Below the pieces are notes generated by a model that ran no database searches, had not been told where the DNA came from, and saw only the letters and a list, made by a program, of their open reading frames with translations. From positions 17,266 through 81,265 of the forward strand of contig ARYC01018574.1 of the NCBI GenBank assembly GCA_000711775.1: a stretch of 64,000 bases of DNA, written 5' to 3'. Shown piece after piece: positions 1 to 11,796 of the stretch (positions are counted from its first letter, which is position 1; every line of letters begins with the position of its first letter). Source of the DNA: Oxytricha trifallax (Eukaryota; Ciliophora; Spirotrichea; Sporadotrichida; Oxytrichidae). The translations under genes and the position numbers were made by a program.

Positions 1-189
1 AAAATCACAAAATCTTTCATTTTTTGTGTTGGGTGTAATAGAACCCCTCTCGCTCTTTTACTTATAAAACTATTTTAATTATAAAAGCTAATATTATGTT
101 TATACTTAATATTTTTAGCAATATATCATTCATTATTAAAATCAGTCCACTCTTATTGTAAAAAGAGCAGTATAAATAATAATTATCTT

Positions 190-1843
190 AATTGCAAGTT
201 AAAGTGTAAGCCTTGAAAATACCTTAAAATGCTGACCTCTCAACATGCCCTCCAAAACTAAATTGCTTCAATAATCGAACACCATTTTCTAAACTCTTTA
301 AAAAAAATGATTCTATAAAGTAATAGTATTCACGTTGCTCAAAAGATTGTGCTATATTAGTTAGCAGCCAATGCCCAAATTACGGTGTAGCAAATCTAAC
401 TCCCAAGTAATCAACTTTTAGAAGAGAATTAAGCAAATAAGCAGGCATTCTCTACTTCAATCAAATTAGTAGGAGAATTTACAAATTTATTGCTTGACTG
501 TATTTACAGTTCTTAAATGGTACTCTTTGGATAACGGTATGAATTACAAGCAGTAGAATACATTTGAGATTGACTAAAGCGCAATCACATTCACGTGAAA
601 TGGCATGTGTTTAGCTGACTCAAGAGTATTCAAAGCTTAAGTCCATGTTCTGCTCGTCAAATTCTCATCAGCTTCTTTGGGCAGCTCTAAACCAAGCATC
701 CAGCACACATCGCCACTTTTTAAGAGACCTTTGGTGATATTGAAAGAGTCAAGTTATAAAGATGCTTTCTATATTTTTGTCACAAGAAACTATCAGAAAG
801 TAGAATAAAAAGTATTCTTGTTTCTTAAACCCAATCTTAATTTCTAAATAGGCTACTTCAAGTTGCAAATAGCCTTCCTTTGTGTATTTAATTTGTAGAG
901 AGTCATTATTGCTTTTCATTAGAAAATCTTATGATTGTAAATAGCTATAGTTGAAATATCAGACTATAGTATTCTATTCCCATTTTTTTGTTGTTGTTCT
1001 TGCCTTTTTAAGTGAAGCATCAAACAAGTACTTATTTAGTCTTAAAATTACATGCATTTTTGCTAAATCTGTACAATAGTTATATTTGACTTATCTTGCA
1101 TTAAGTGCGTTTAAATCAGGGCTCTACCAACTTTCCCAAATTACTTTTCTAGCAAAGCAAAATCAAGGAAGAGAATAAAAGAATTAACGCTTGTCAACTT
1201 TATTCTACGAATCCTTCTGCAGGTTGCCTCAATAAGCTGTCGACAACTGTAGGTAAAATACTGCATTTTTTCCAAAAAAGAACACTCTTTGAAGGCCTGA
1301 TACTAGCTCTTGAGGAAAATAACGATATTTTACCTGCCACTCATGAAAAACTGGTGGTGCAGAGTCTTTGACTTCATATATATTACTCACAGAAGCAAAT
1401 TGCACCTTAATTTTATCAAATTTGCAAGAATAGACCAATCAAAATGCACAATCAGCAAAATCTTTTGGCGAATTGGTCTGGTGGGAATTTCTGCAACACT
1501 CCTTAAAAATGTCTTAACACCAAAAGTTGATGGCACCAATTCGATTTTCAAGAACTTATAATCTGTGGAGTTGTGACATTTTTGCAAATAAATCTCCTTA
1601 GTCAAGTAAGTGAAATGCAGCTGCTTAATAATATTTCATGCTCTCTGGATATCAATAAGCAAAGCTTAATCAGCATTGAGGTAAATTCTATAATTAATAG
1701 GTAGTTAGCTGTAGCTAGATTCTTCTCCTTCATCCTGAAGGAAAGCTTCTCAACTTGTCGAGCACAAAAGTTTAAGCTCTAACTTCAGAATCTATAGTTC
1801 AAAAGTTGAATGCTTGTTAGGTAAATTGCTCCACGCACTCCAT
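190..1843 (-). pseudogene. Broken coding island, unrecognised protein
   Basis: With TAA/TAG read as Gln, long minus-strand frames cover this interval, but they switch frame several times. The clearest is about 795 down to a TGA at 457-459, roughly 113 codons, with the segments GDVCWMLGLELPKEADENL and AKHMPFHVNVIALQS. Others include LGVRFATPQFGHWLLTNIAQ (about 410-350), KFLKIELVPSTFGVKTFLRS (about 1550) and NIYEVKDSAPPVFHEWQVKY (about 1370). GC is clearly higher than in the AT-rich flanks. I do not recognise the family. It could be a decayed germline-limited gene, or a macronuclear-destined gene whose segments are separated by very short eliminated sequences. Frame changes without AT-rich inserts between them favour decay. 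A possible ATG lies at 1841-1843. Confidence 0.5.
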
Positions 1844-2468
1844 CTTTTTTTGCCTCGTTTATATTTTTATTTAATCTATTTTATTATTAATAGTAATGAA
1901 TGGAATAAATATAAATTTTTTAGCTAAAATATGAAACCTTAAACCTCAATACTTTATTTTATTTTTTTCATTTCAATTGTAATTTTACGATATTAAATTT
2001 AAAATGTGCGAATTAAGATGTTCTTTTATAATCTTTCAGGTTTTACAATGGCTAGCCCCATTTAACTGTAATTTGTAGTGGATCTCCTTTTCGATTCAAT
2101 GCTAAATTAATAATTAAAGGTGCTAAGGTAGTGGCAGCCCCTGCATAGGATCAAAGCCAAAGCTTCCTAAAAAATTCAATAGTACAAAATATAGAATTCG
2201 TGCTACATTAGAGCTATTTGAACAGCAACATGTGGCAGAATATACATACTAACATACTTTTCATACAGATGGTTGGTAATCTTATTTTTATTTTATTTGG
2301 AATGATATTTGAATGGATTATTACCAGCATGCCAATAGATATTTATTTGAGATACGGAGTATCAAAAAGTATATTGAAATCCCTTTGGTCGAATTGATGC
2401 ACTGTATAATTTACATATCCTATCCAAAATACTGGCAATTTAGACATTGAGAAAAATTAAAATATTTA
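1844..2468. other. AT-rich spacer with weak coding signal
   Basis: The stretch 1860-2040 is AT-rich with no gene visible. From about 2050 to 2452 the plus strand has two overlapping Gln-recoded open frames, one including YLFEIRSIKKYIEIPLVELM near 2335-2400 and ending at a TGA near 2452. Neither is convincing alone. It could be a short macronuclear-destined segment or a gene remnant. Confidence 0.25.
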
Positions 2469-2974
2469 CCAGAAATTAAGAAATAATCAACATTTTTATT
2501 ACATTATTAAATTATAATTTTACGAATAAAATCATTAAAAACACACTCTATCTCAAACGATATATTTATTTGAGATAGAGTGCGATAGAGTGTTATTTTT
2601 ATTTTTATTTATTTTATTTTTAAATTTAACATCTCATTTATTAGAGATATCTTTTAAGTTTTAATTAGGTTACTATCATAATTGATTTATTATATATCGC
2701 ATTTATTAATGATTAATTTTAATACTATTTCAATTCTAACTATTAATAAAATGCAAAATCTAATTAATTTATTTATTAATTTAATATTAATGATATCTCT
2801 AATATATGAGATGTTATATTTAAAAATAAAATAAATAAATATAAAAATAACACTCTATCGCATTCTATCTCAAATAAATATTCCGTTTGAGATAGAGTGT
2901 GATTTTAATTATTTTATTCGTAAAATTATAATTTAATAATGCAATGAAAATGTTGATTATTTCTTAATTTCTGG
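2469..2974. repeat. Palindromic foldback/MITE-like element with TTTA duplication
   Basis: The interval is a large imperfect inverted repeat. The left end begins CCAGAAATTAAGAAATAATC and the right end finishes with its complement. The arms include a doubled ACTCTATCTCAAA / TTTGAGATAGAGT motif, so each arm also folds on itself. TTTA lies immediately outside both ends (2465-2468 and 2975-2978), consistent with a target-site duplication. There is no ORF. The family is not recognised; a non-autonomous DNA transposon is the simplest reading. Confidence 0.7.
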
Positions 2975-3117
2975 TTTATAAAATTAGAAATATCCATTAA
3001 CAAAATTAATATATGAATAATAGAATCACTTTTTTAAGAATTAAAAATGCTTTATAATTAACGATTATAATTTTACTATGAAATATTATTTTTTACACTT
3101 ATTTATACATATCATTT

Positions 3118-3270
3118 AAAATCATTTTCGGAGACTTTACATTCAAAACTCCTTCAGTAGAAGCCACCCACTTAAACATGATATTATTTACTTAGCATTG
3201 GTGTGAACAAGTGGTTCCTCCTCTTGTTACCTCGGTTATCTAGGGCTTGCTTGTCTAGAACAATGACTGA
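3118..3270 (+). CDS. Possible C-terminal gene fragment
   Basis: A GC-richer island reads openly on the plus strand with Gln recoding from about 3123 to a TGA near 3268, including VEATHLNMILFTQHWCEQVV. It is flanked by AT-rich DNA. It resembles a single short macronuclear-destined segment ending at a stop codon, but no family is recognised and no pointer partner can be identified in this window. Confidence 0.3.
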
Positions 3271-3664
3271 AAAAATTATTAAAAAATTATATTTTTGGTG
3301 AATCGCAAATTTTATGTACAATATTATTTTACAAATTTATGAGTTGAGATGTCATCACATCACTTGAACTTCTAGATCCGGAGTTTTGACGTATTGATTG
3401 TCCTGACGTCTTCAGCGACCCTGGGTATTTTCAACACATTAATGATAATACTCAGATTTGCATGCTCATGGGAAAATAATATTCCTTAAATTTAAAAAGC
3501 TGTCATTATCAATTATCCAAGTTACATTAAAATTCTCTTGTTTTTAAAAAGTTTAATTTATAGTATATTATTTTTAGATTTTCAAGATTTGAACGTTTTT
3601 TATCTTTATAAAATTTATATTACTTCAAATATATTAAGAAAATATTAATTCATTTTACAAGTGA

Positions 3665-4198
3665 ATTTTTAAAGGTTGATTGATTGATTAATGATTTAAA
3701 ATCAAATAATTTTAACATATCACTGTTTAATACTAAAATCAAACCATCAATTTTATTAGTGACGTAGACGTATCTGAGTGAGTTGACGTGGCAAATTCCA
3801 TGACGTGGCAGTCACAAAGTAGAAAACTCCGAAAAAACCATTCTCGCTGCCTAGTTTTCTCCCAAAATCAAGATGTCACCACAGTTTGTACCTGGGGATA
3901 GAGCTTGTGAGATCCAATTGAGTGAAAGAAGATGGATAAAAACTCTTACCGGTCCCACCGCTGCTGGGAAACGTAATCCCTATCCTTTCGCTGTGGGAGA
4001 AAAATCCTTATCGTTGGCTTCTATGGTTCTCATCTTCTCACTTTCGAAGGCAGAGCGTACGTTCATCCTGCTCCCTATTACCAAGGAAACTGAACTCAAG
4101 CCAGGTAACTCATCTATGCAGGGAAATCCTTAACGTGCAGACGACTCGAGGAGTCTATGATCTGACAGATTGAACCCCGCCGACATTTTTAAAGGTTG
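3665..4198 (-). mobile_element. 5'-truncated SINE-like retroposon, copy 1
   Basis: The body (3679-4184) is bounded by an exact 14-nt direct repeat, ATTTTTAAAGGTTG, at 3665-3678 and 4185-4198. A long duplication like this is typical of target-primed retroposition. In minus orientation the 3' end is a short simple-sequence tail (CAAT units, seen as ATTGATTGATT at 3679) and the 5' end begins GTCGGCGGGGTTCAATCTG. Most of the body matches the second copy at 39685-40339, which extends further 5', so this copy is 5'-truncated. It is about 50% GC in its centre, unlike its surroundings. The 86-codon standard frame at 3873-4133 is antisense and probably not a gene. Confidence 0.75.
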
Positions 4199-6011
4199 TT
4201 TTGATCCAATATTAATTTTATTTTCTATAACTTTCACTTATTTATAATTTTCTTATCTTCCTTTTTCTCTAGCCCTTTTAAACAAGGAATAATGTTAGAA
4301 GTTTGAAAAGGTTGTATTTTAAGATTTGAAGAAAAAAAAAACATTCAAAAAATTAAATTAAATTTTGGAATTTTTAATTACAGATGTTGCTTTTAAACTA
4401 CCCTCCCTTGCAATTCAGAGGTTCTTATTAAGGACAGAAATTTGCATTATCATTTTAAATTTTCAATTTTAATTTTTTTTTTCTCTTGTAAAATCTAAAA
4501 ATATAGCATGCTCAAATGTAAGAGAATCGAGGTTAAATAATCTTATAATGAACCGAAATACATGACTTTCAATCTAAATCACTCATTAAATCTAGCATAT
4601 ATAATAGCACTCCCGTTTATAATTATGTTGCATATCATGCTCTTAAAAAATATAAATAGTTAAATCTTAAATTTTATTTGAAATATTAATTAATAATAAA
4701 CAAATCATCATTTTTTTAATTTATAGTATTTAAATAATAGCAGAGCCTTCCAAGAAATAAATTTTTTAAAAAATTTAGAAGAATTCTTTTTTTCTTCTCA
4801 ATTTAATTATAAAGATTTCATTTTTTATCTGGATATATTAAATTAAATTTATGATTTATTAAATATATATAATATTTAAACTAACATTCTTATGTATCTA
4901 TCATTGCTTATACTAATTTTTACTGTAAAAATTCATATAATTCATTACTTTTATATATATAAAAATAATAGATCAGAGATTGTTTAGTTTTTATAAATTG
5001 TTACCAAACTTAGATAATTTAGATTACTATTTTGAATTTTAAGTCAATTATATTGACCTCTCCACAAACTTCCATCTATTTTCATAATATTAAATGAAAA
5101 TATTTTAAAATATTAAATTTAATAATCAAACTATTATAAAAATCTTATTTATTCAATTGAAGTGAAACTTTCCTCAGAATGCTTTAATAAAATTATTTCA
5201 AGGAAGATACTGCCGTTATTTAAATTTTAATATATTATTATTATTATAGAAATAATTATTAATTATTCATTTATATTTCGTGTAAAATTTGAAAATTTAC
5301 TAAATGCAACATATACTACATGAAATAGACAAACACAAATCTACTAGCAACTCAAAGACTCACAAATATTGTCGGTATTTCTAGGTATGGTTACATGATT
5401 GTTGAAATATTCAAAGCCGTTGGTGCTCCAAGCAGCCCTGCGATATTGATGCTTTGAAATAGTGAGTGTTAAAGTAAATGGTGAATTTGTTTATTTATTC
5501 TTTTATATAACCATATTCATAGAAATAATTTAATTAATTGAATCTATGATAATATGGGATCAATTTTTTTAATAAATAAATTTTACTAGAAAATAGCACT
5601 GCTTCCACCATAATACTAACATTAATGGATAAAAAAATATGTATATGTTAATGGAGACTGACAAAATATATTAAGCTGATCCCACAGTAATATCATAAAA
5701 GTTTATTCAACAACTTTTATGAATTTATTTAAATCTTTAAATCATTAATTATATATATTAAAAATCCCAGGAATCATAATTATTAATTATAAAAAAGTAA
5801 AATGTTTTCTTATTTAATTAATTTATTTATAGATTAACTTAACATATATAAAATGCTGTACTGTATATTTCAAGTATGAACTTAAGATTCCTGTTTTTGC
5901 TAAAGCTAAGACTGTTTAACTTAAACTAATATAATCCTAAAAAATTAACAATTAAAAATAATATAGTTATGTTGATTTATACCTTAGTTTTAGCTGTTGT
6001 ATTTTAAATAT
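4199..6011. other. AT-rich spacer, one possible small coding island
   Basis: Mostly AT-rich sequence without a gene. A GC-richer island at about 5330-5455 can be read on the plus strand as a short frame containing GYMIVEIFKAVGAPSSPAIL and ending in TGA, so it may be a small macronuclear-destined segment. The missing left terminus of TBE F would be expected near 5890, but no C4A4 repeat is present there. Confidence 0.35.
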
Positions 6012-6816
6012 TCACTCAAAGAGTACCTTAGCATCATGAGGCAATTTTCTAAACTTAATTTCTCCTAACCAACTAAATATCTAGTCGATTGTATGTTCTG
6101 CTCTGTTGTTATGCTTCAGGATAATTTGCTCAGCCATATCTCTCATTTTACCTTTTATCTTATTTTGCTCTAGATACTGCTGGATTCTTTGCTTTGAATC
6201 TTTTTCTCTTCTACAACTGTAGTAGCCATTTTTTGCATTTCGCACTCTATTATTATTGCTGCTAGAGCCCAGATATCCCACCTAATATATCGATCTCTCC
6301 AGTCTTCTCTCTCTGAAAAATATCCAGGAGTGCCCCGAACATTGACCAGTCCTGAAGCCTCAATTCTCTACGATCTATTGAAGTCTATTATTACCACTCT
6401 GAGTGGTGAAAAGTCAAGCATAATGATTTCAGGCTTAAAATTTCTAGGCAAGTATCCTAAAAAATGCAGCTCTTCAATACCTTAGCAGACATTTGATAGT
6501 ATAAGAGGTAAATTTTTTGGACATCTTTAGTCTTGAATATAGCCTCTTAATGTAATGTTTGTATAAAGGTAGGCGAAAAGCTACATGATTTTAAGCAAGG
6601 AGAATTGCTTCAATGTTGATTATATATCTGCTCTGTTTAACTCTTGCTTTAGTAAGAGCTTGATACTTATTGACAAACTCCATTTGATACTTGTCATCGA
6701 GTTTAAAGTAATTGAATGGATAAATCTTGTAAGCAAACTGCTTATCATTTATGACTTTTTTATCAAATATATCCTCAAGAATAAGATAACTTTCTTTGCA
6801 CTCAGTTAGCAATATT
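6012..6816 (-). pseudogene. TBE F zinc-finger/kinase gene, 3' (kinase) half
   Basis: The minus strand encodes the C-terminal half of the TBE '57-kDa' protein: ESYLILEDIFDKKVINDKQF at the break, then YAYKIYPF homology, and the ending KFRKLPHDAKVLFE before TGA at 6012-6014. The kinase catalytic loop is degenerate: the HRDLKPEN motif seen in TBE A, C and D reads PRNFKPEI here, so the catalytic Asp is gone. There are additional frame breaks. The 5' half of the same gene is at 9353-9970 on the plus strand because of the inversion. This is a dead copy. Confidence 0.75.
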
Positions 6817-6935
6817 CAAAACCACAAAACCCTTTCAGTAGTTTGATTGAGTTTTTGATTGATAAATGTAGACTATTAGTGCATACTTTATTAGGGTTTT
6901 AATAGGGTTTATGTAGGGATTTAATGTTTAAATAT
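6817..6935. repeat. TBE-type terminal inverted repeat (left end of inverted segment)
   Basis: CAAAACCACAAAACCC is a mutated C4A4 repeat, followed by the subterminal TTGATTGAGTTTTTGATTGA and a G-rich GGGTTTTAATAGGG tract. The same arrangement begins at 9974 and, inverted, ends at 22345. The segment lies directly after the ATT target triplet at 6814-6816. Confidence 0.85.
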
Positions 6936-6963
6936 ATTGAATATTAGTATTTTAAGTGAGTAT

Positions 6964-7999
6964 ATGCCAGGTTTGGGGTCAGCTTATGACAGTGAGTATA
7001 TAGATTTTTAGTTTAAGTTGAGATATGGATGTGATGAATATAGTGAATAACTCAAGCCTGTTCTGAATTATACGTCTATAGCAAGGCTACTCCATAAATC
7101 TCCAGCAACTGTGAGGTCTCACTGTCTATTAGCATTGAATTAAAGAGATACTAGCTTAATTCTAAACCTATAAGACATCTAAAATTTTAGCAGCATCATA
7201 TTGACTATCTTATTAATGATAAGACTCTTAAATACTGGCATCACTTCTCTCTGGCCTAGAGAGCTGTTATGATTCATCGCCAATTTCCTGTGCTTCACAT
7301 ATCTGCTTAATCGATAGCTAACCTATATAAAAAGAACGGAATATCTTACAAGACAGCCAATCGCATTAAGAGAGTGATTGACTATAATGTTCCATTTTAT
7401 AAGACTAATATAAATTATATATCGATTAAATGCTGAGGTCTTAAGAGCATGATATAAAGTTTATACACGCTGATGAAGCTGTATTTACATTCAATACCAT
7501 TATATCAAGGTCTTTGTACAAGAGGTATAGTAATATAGAAATTTTTGACTAAAATGTTAAGGTGTAAACTCAAACTATTCTTGGTGAAATAAGCGAAGAT
7601 AGTGGCCTCGAGACTTATGTTATCCACCTTCGCTCTATAAAGACTGAATAGTATATTAAGTTCTTGCAATAACTCAGAGATAAGTACGTTGACTAAGAGA
7701 TTATTCTGTTTGTAGATAACTTATTTGTCCATAAAACTAAAGACACAAGGAAGGAATATGAAAGGCTAAACATAACACCTGTATTTAATGTTCCCTACAG
7801 ACCTTAATTCAATGGAATTTAATTATATTGGGGGTAATTGAAAGGACACTACAAGAAACTTCTACTCTATCACTTGATGCACGACTTGAAGATAGATACA
7901 GTAGATTTTATTAAGAGAGTCAGCGATGAGAAAGCTAAAGTATGCGCAAGAGAAGGGAGATTATGTGTTTAAAAATAAGTATTAGATTTAAACGAATGA
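6964..7999 (+). pseudogene. TBE F DDE transposase (42-kDa type)
   Basis: This is a homologue of the TBE transposase, an IS630/Tc1-related DDE enzyme that cuts element ends. Translating with TAA/TAG as Gln gives the N-terminal YDSEYIDF region, the first Asp in FIHADEAVFTFN (about 7465), the second in LFVDNLFVHKTK (about 7710), and the third position region NGI..YWG (about 7815). The ATG at 6964 is at the conserved start. Single-base deletions relative to TBE D (for example near 7135, 7235 and 7270) break the frame. It is about 97-98% identical to the D copy by eye. It converges with the 22-kDa gene, the two stops being a few bases apart. Confidence 0.8.
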
Positions 8000-8005
8000 A
8001 TAAGA

Positions 8006-8794
8006 TCACATATTAACTTTGCCCGTAAAGGGATTTGGCTTCTCTTTCTTTTCTTTCTCTTAAGTCTTGCTTGGGTCCATGTTTCTTCTCTTAGTACCAG
8101 CCCCTGTATCTATGCTCATCTCGTCTGCCTTTTAAAAATCTTTGAAGAGTCTTTTACTTAGTTCATGCTTTATTTAAGATTTTCTCTCTCTTTTTATTTG
8201 CTGCGCTCTTTCATAAAGTATATAGCAGTACCAGGTTTTTCTATAAAATTAGAAGACTAAGCTTACTTGAGCTGAAAGGATGCTTTTGAAGTTCCTACAA
8301 CCAGGTATCAATTATTTTAATATCTTGCTTCTCTTTTTCTTCAGGAGAGATGGTGTATCGTTTCTTGTGAGCTTCTTAAATAACTTCATTTAAGTACTTA
8401 GGTTTCAGAGTTGCAAGAACACCAAAGAAGAAGTTTCTCTCTAGCAACTTATTAGAGAGCTGTAGCTTTGATGGAAGGCAGAGAGCAATATCTGATCACT
8501 CATAGTATCATCATAAAGATTTGTTACAGAGATTTCAGGGTAGAAGGGTATCTCAATCATCTTTATTTCATTAGACTTAAAAGCTTTTTTCTCTTTACTT
8601 AGTAAAGCTTTTAAGAATGAAATTTTAGTCCCCTCCTTAGTTGGCAAAAAGAATCCAACTATGGTTAGTATATTAGCATAAGTTAAGAACTTACCTTGCT
8701 GTACCAAGTATCTGTAAAGATCTTCTTTACTTTGAAATTTTCCTATTAAATCTTGAGATTAAATTCTCTTCATTGCATCATTCATAGACTCCAT
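8006..8794 (-). pseudogene. TBE F 22-kDa protein gene
   Basis: This is the small basic TBE protein of unknown function. Its central part (FFLPTKEGTKISFLKALL and IEIPFYPEISVTNLYDD) is identical to the TBE D copy at 16250-17038, and both share the same frame disruption near the TMSDQILLSAF segment. Two short GT...AG intervals correspond to introns deduced by comparing all copies: one before GFFLP and one in the C-terminal third. The ATG at 8794 is in the conserved position (ME-SMND). The C-terminal tail is lysine-rich. Confidence 0.75.
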
Positions 8795-8863
8795 CTTGCT
8801 TCCTCTTTCTAGAAATGTTAATGAAATTTATAATTATGGATATCCATTCTAAGTTAATTAAAA

Positions 8864-9340
8864 TTTTACTACTAAATAGAGAGATCCAACTGGAGGTCAA
8901 CCTGAATTAGATAAATAGAGAAAGCTGGAGGAACTTTCTCCAAGTTTTAGAGTTTGAGTTCCATTTTTATGAAACTTTTTCCATTAAATTGCTCCGAATA
9001 ATAATTAATTTAACTAGATGGTGCTCCTAATTTATTTAAAACTTAATTAGGTGGTTATATTAAAGTTCAAAACCGCATTAGGAAATACAAAAAAAAAAAT
9101 TAAATTGTTAAACTTCCCCTCCTAATTTTGAGAGAACAAATTTAGGAGGACCACCTAATTAACAAAACACATTTAGGTGCATTTTAATGTATAAAATGTA
9201 TGAATTAGTATATCTCAAAATTTAAGAAAATTGAAACTAATGTCACACACTCTGTTCTTATCAAATTTCTCTAAATGTTTGAGGATGTGCTTTTACTCCA
9301 GTATAGAGGTAGAATTTATTCAACTTATATAATTATTAAT
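8864..9340. promoter_or_regulatory. TBE F divergent intergenic region with repeated motif
   Basis: This is the spacer between the divergently transcribed 22-kDa and zinc-finger/kinase genes. It contains repeated CTCCTAATTT / AATTAGGTG-type units in both orientations. Near-identity with TBE D stops at its left edge (about 8863). A shared promoter is likely from position; no specific element can be identified. Confidence 0.4.
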
Positions 9341-9352
9341 AGTATTTTTAAA

Positions 9353-9970
9353 ATGAGCGGTAACCTACTTAGAAAAGCGGGATTGCTTGGAATTAGCCAA
9401 CAAAAACTTTCTTTCATAAATCAAAAGAAAATTGAAACTTTGCTGCCTCTGCCTAATATAAACCTGAAATTATCTTACCCTAGGTCTCAGACTTTAAATA
9501 ATATTTCAATTGTTAAATAGTAATATAGAGCAAAGAAATTAAAAGCGAGGTTATAATAAAAATGGTCGAAGAGGAGGAATTGAAAAATATAAATAAAGAT
9601 AGAAAACTTTTGTGTAGAGTGTTAGAAGAGCTTTATTTTTAAATCTGGTCTCAAACTTCATATTTTAGAGCAGCATTCTAACAAACCCAAGCTCTATCTT
9701 AAGCATAATAAGATAGATGGAAAGCATTTCTGCTTTTACTGTAATAAGTAATAAAATCATTCAAGGGATCTAAAAGCTCACCTCGATAAGCACCATGGTA
9801 AGAAGTTTGAGGTCATAGATCCCGAGACTGGTGAAGTATATCTTTAAAAAAGAAAGCCAAGAGACTCTTAAGAATCTCTGGAGCAAAGAGTTAAGAAAGA
9901 GAATATACTCATTTAAGCAGTGAGGAACCTCTCTGCCTCTGAGTCTCAAGATGCATGCACTCAAGATTGC
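9353..9970 (+). pseudogene. TBE F zinc-finger/kinase gene, 5' (zinc-finger) part
   Basis: The ATG at 9353 gives MSGNLLRKAGLLGI, matching the N-terminus of other TBE 57-kDa proteins. Downstream a degenerate C2H2 finger region (CFYCNKQQNHSRDLKAHLDK, about 9730-9795) is followed by VRNLSASESQ and then the break at the AAT triplet before TBE D. A TGA near 9580 and frame shifts mark it as decayed. Its continuation is the kinase part at 6012-6816 on the opposite strand. Confidence 0.7.
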
Positions 9971-10149
9971 AATCAAAACTCCAAAACCCTTTCAGAAGTT
10001 TGATTTAGTTTTTGATTGATAAAAGTAGTCTATTAGTGCATACTTTATTAGGGTTTTAATAGGGTTTATGTAGGGGTTTAATGTTTTAATATTAGTGTTT
10101 TAAATGAGTATAACAAGCGAGTTTTTTTTAAATATTTCAAAAACATAAG

Positions 10150-11580
10150 CTTAGAGTCATGTGGCAGTTCTCTGAATTTTATCTTTCTAAGTTGATGTTT
10201 GATTGTTTCTATTGTTTGTTAATTCTCTTAGCTTTGCTTGATAATAGTTGAGTATGCAAGTTCTTTGAGACCTCCATTTATTTTATTTTTATCGAGATAT
10301 TGTTTTGATTCTCTGCTTAGAATCTCTCTCACCCCTGCAGCTAAAGTAATCTTTCTTAGCATGTCGCTCTCTATTAATATTACTGCTAGAGCCCATATAT
10401 CCCATTAAGTGTCTCCAACTCTCCAATCCTCTCTCTCTGGGAAATATCCAGGAGTGCCGTATACATTTCCTTATGCAAAGTCTTGCACTCTTTGAGCTCT
10501 GTTGAAGTCAATTATATAAACTCTAAGAGGCTGAAAGTTCATCATGATGTTCTCTGGCTTTAAGTCTCTATGAATATAACCTAGCTTGTGAAGCTCTTCA
10601 ATCCCCTCAACTATTTGCTGCACAATCTAGCCAATTTATCTCTGACATCTATTATCAGATAAGAATACTCTGTAAGTCATTTCAAGTAAAGGTAGCCTGA
10701 AGGCTACATGATCTTTACCAAGTAAAATAGCATCAAACTAGATGATATGCCTGCACTGATTTAACTTTGCCTTTTAAAGAGCATAATACTCATATAAAAT
10801 TCCATTTGGAACTTGTCATCAGCAAGGAAGTAATTGAAAGGATATATCTTGTAAGCATATTATTCATCTGTAATGACTCTTTTCTCTATTTTTTCTTCAA
10901 GAGTGAAATAGCTTTCTAGGCAAGAATCTAAGTCAATAATTATTAATATCGGAATCTTTATTGCCTCTATTTTAACCATGATTTTGTTGATCTCAGAGAC
11001 TGGAAAGTTCTTGACTGCTTTCTTCATTTTTACTTAACTAGACTTCAACTCTAAGAGACTCCACTGGGTTTCTTAATCTTCTCTTTTAAAGGAATCTATT
11101 CCCTGTAGGTTTATGAATAAAGACAAAACTTTAATTGTGCTTTTTCTTTAAGTGCACTTTGAGGTCTCTAGTATGAGAATATGGCTTCTCACAGAACTCA
11201 CAGACATACTTCCCATCTTTCTTTTAATGCTTGAGATATAACCTTGGCATATCGTTGTGTATATCTCTCAAGTGTCTCTTATAAGTTGACTTGTAAGGGA
11301 AAACTTTATTGCATTCTTTGCATTAATAGTCAACTTTGGCTGGTATTTATTAATGCTCTATGGAGGGTTGTTTAACCTCCTCCTCAATTTGCACAGCTTC
11401 TATGATAACCTCCTACTTAACTTATATTTAAATCTCAAAGCTAGACTGGTCAAAGTTGTCATAAGTAGGCTCCCACTGAGTACAAGCGTCTCTGGTCTCT
11501 ACTTTTCTTGGTTGCTGGAATGATAACTTTTATTGACTTGATCCAAGTAATGCCGCTCTTCTTAACAGGTTAGCGCTCAT
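10150..11580 (-). pseudogene. TBE D zinc-finger/kinase (57-kDa type) protein
   Basis: The start at 11580 gives MSANLLRRAALLG. Two C2H2 fingers follow (CKECNKVFPYKSTYKRH and CEFCEKPYSHTRDLKVH). The kinase-like domain has YAYKIYPFNY, a catalytic loop HRDLKPENIM (about 10560), IIDFNRA in place of DFG, and GTPGYFPERE. The protein may bind DNA through the fingers and phosphorylate a partner, but its role is not established. Frame shifts occur near 11050 and 10780. No TGA appears after KIKFRELPHDS, so the frame runs into the terminal repeat and the 3' boundary given is approximate. TBE A is inserted just upstream, outside the coding part. Confidence 0.75.
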
Positions 11581-11796
11581 TTTAGTTTGCTGATATATTT
11601 TATTATAATAATGATAAAATCTACCTAGATAAACTAATATAGTAGAGTATAAGACACTCAAAACCCCAAAACCCCTTAGTGAGGTTTATAAGTGCTTTGA
11701 TTTGTAGGGTATAGTTGGGGTCTTATTGGGGTTAGTTGAGAAAGTGCAGGTTTTATGTGAATTTTAAGTATATTTAATAATTATTAGGCGATTTAA

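Noticed and set aside
3873-4133. 86-codon standard-code ORF on the plus strand
   Set aside because: It lies antisense within a SINE-like repeat bounded by direct repeats, and the second copy of the repeat does not keep the frame.
11659-11676. C4A4 repeats as true telomeres or chromosome ends
   Set aside because: They occur as inverted pairs about 4.1 kb apart with 3-bp direct duplications outside, so they are TBE termini, not telomere addition sites.
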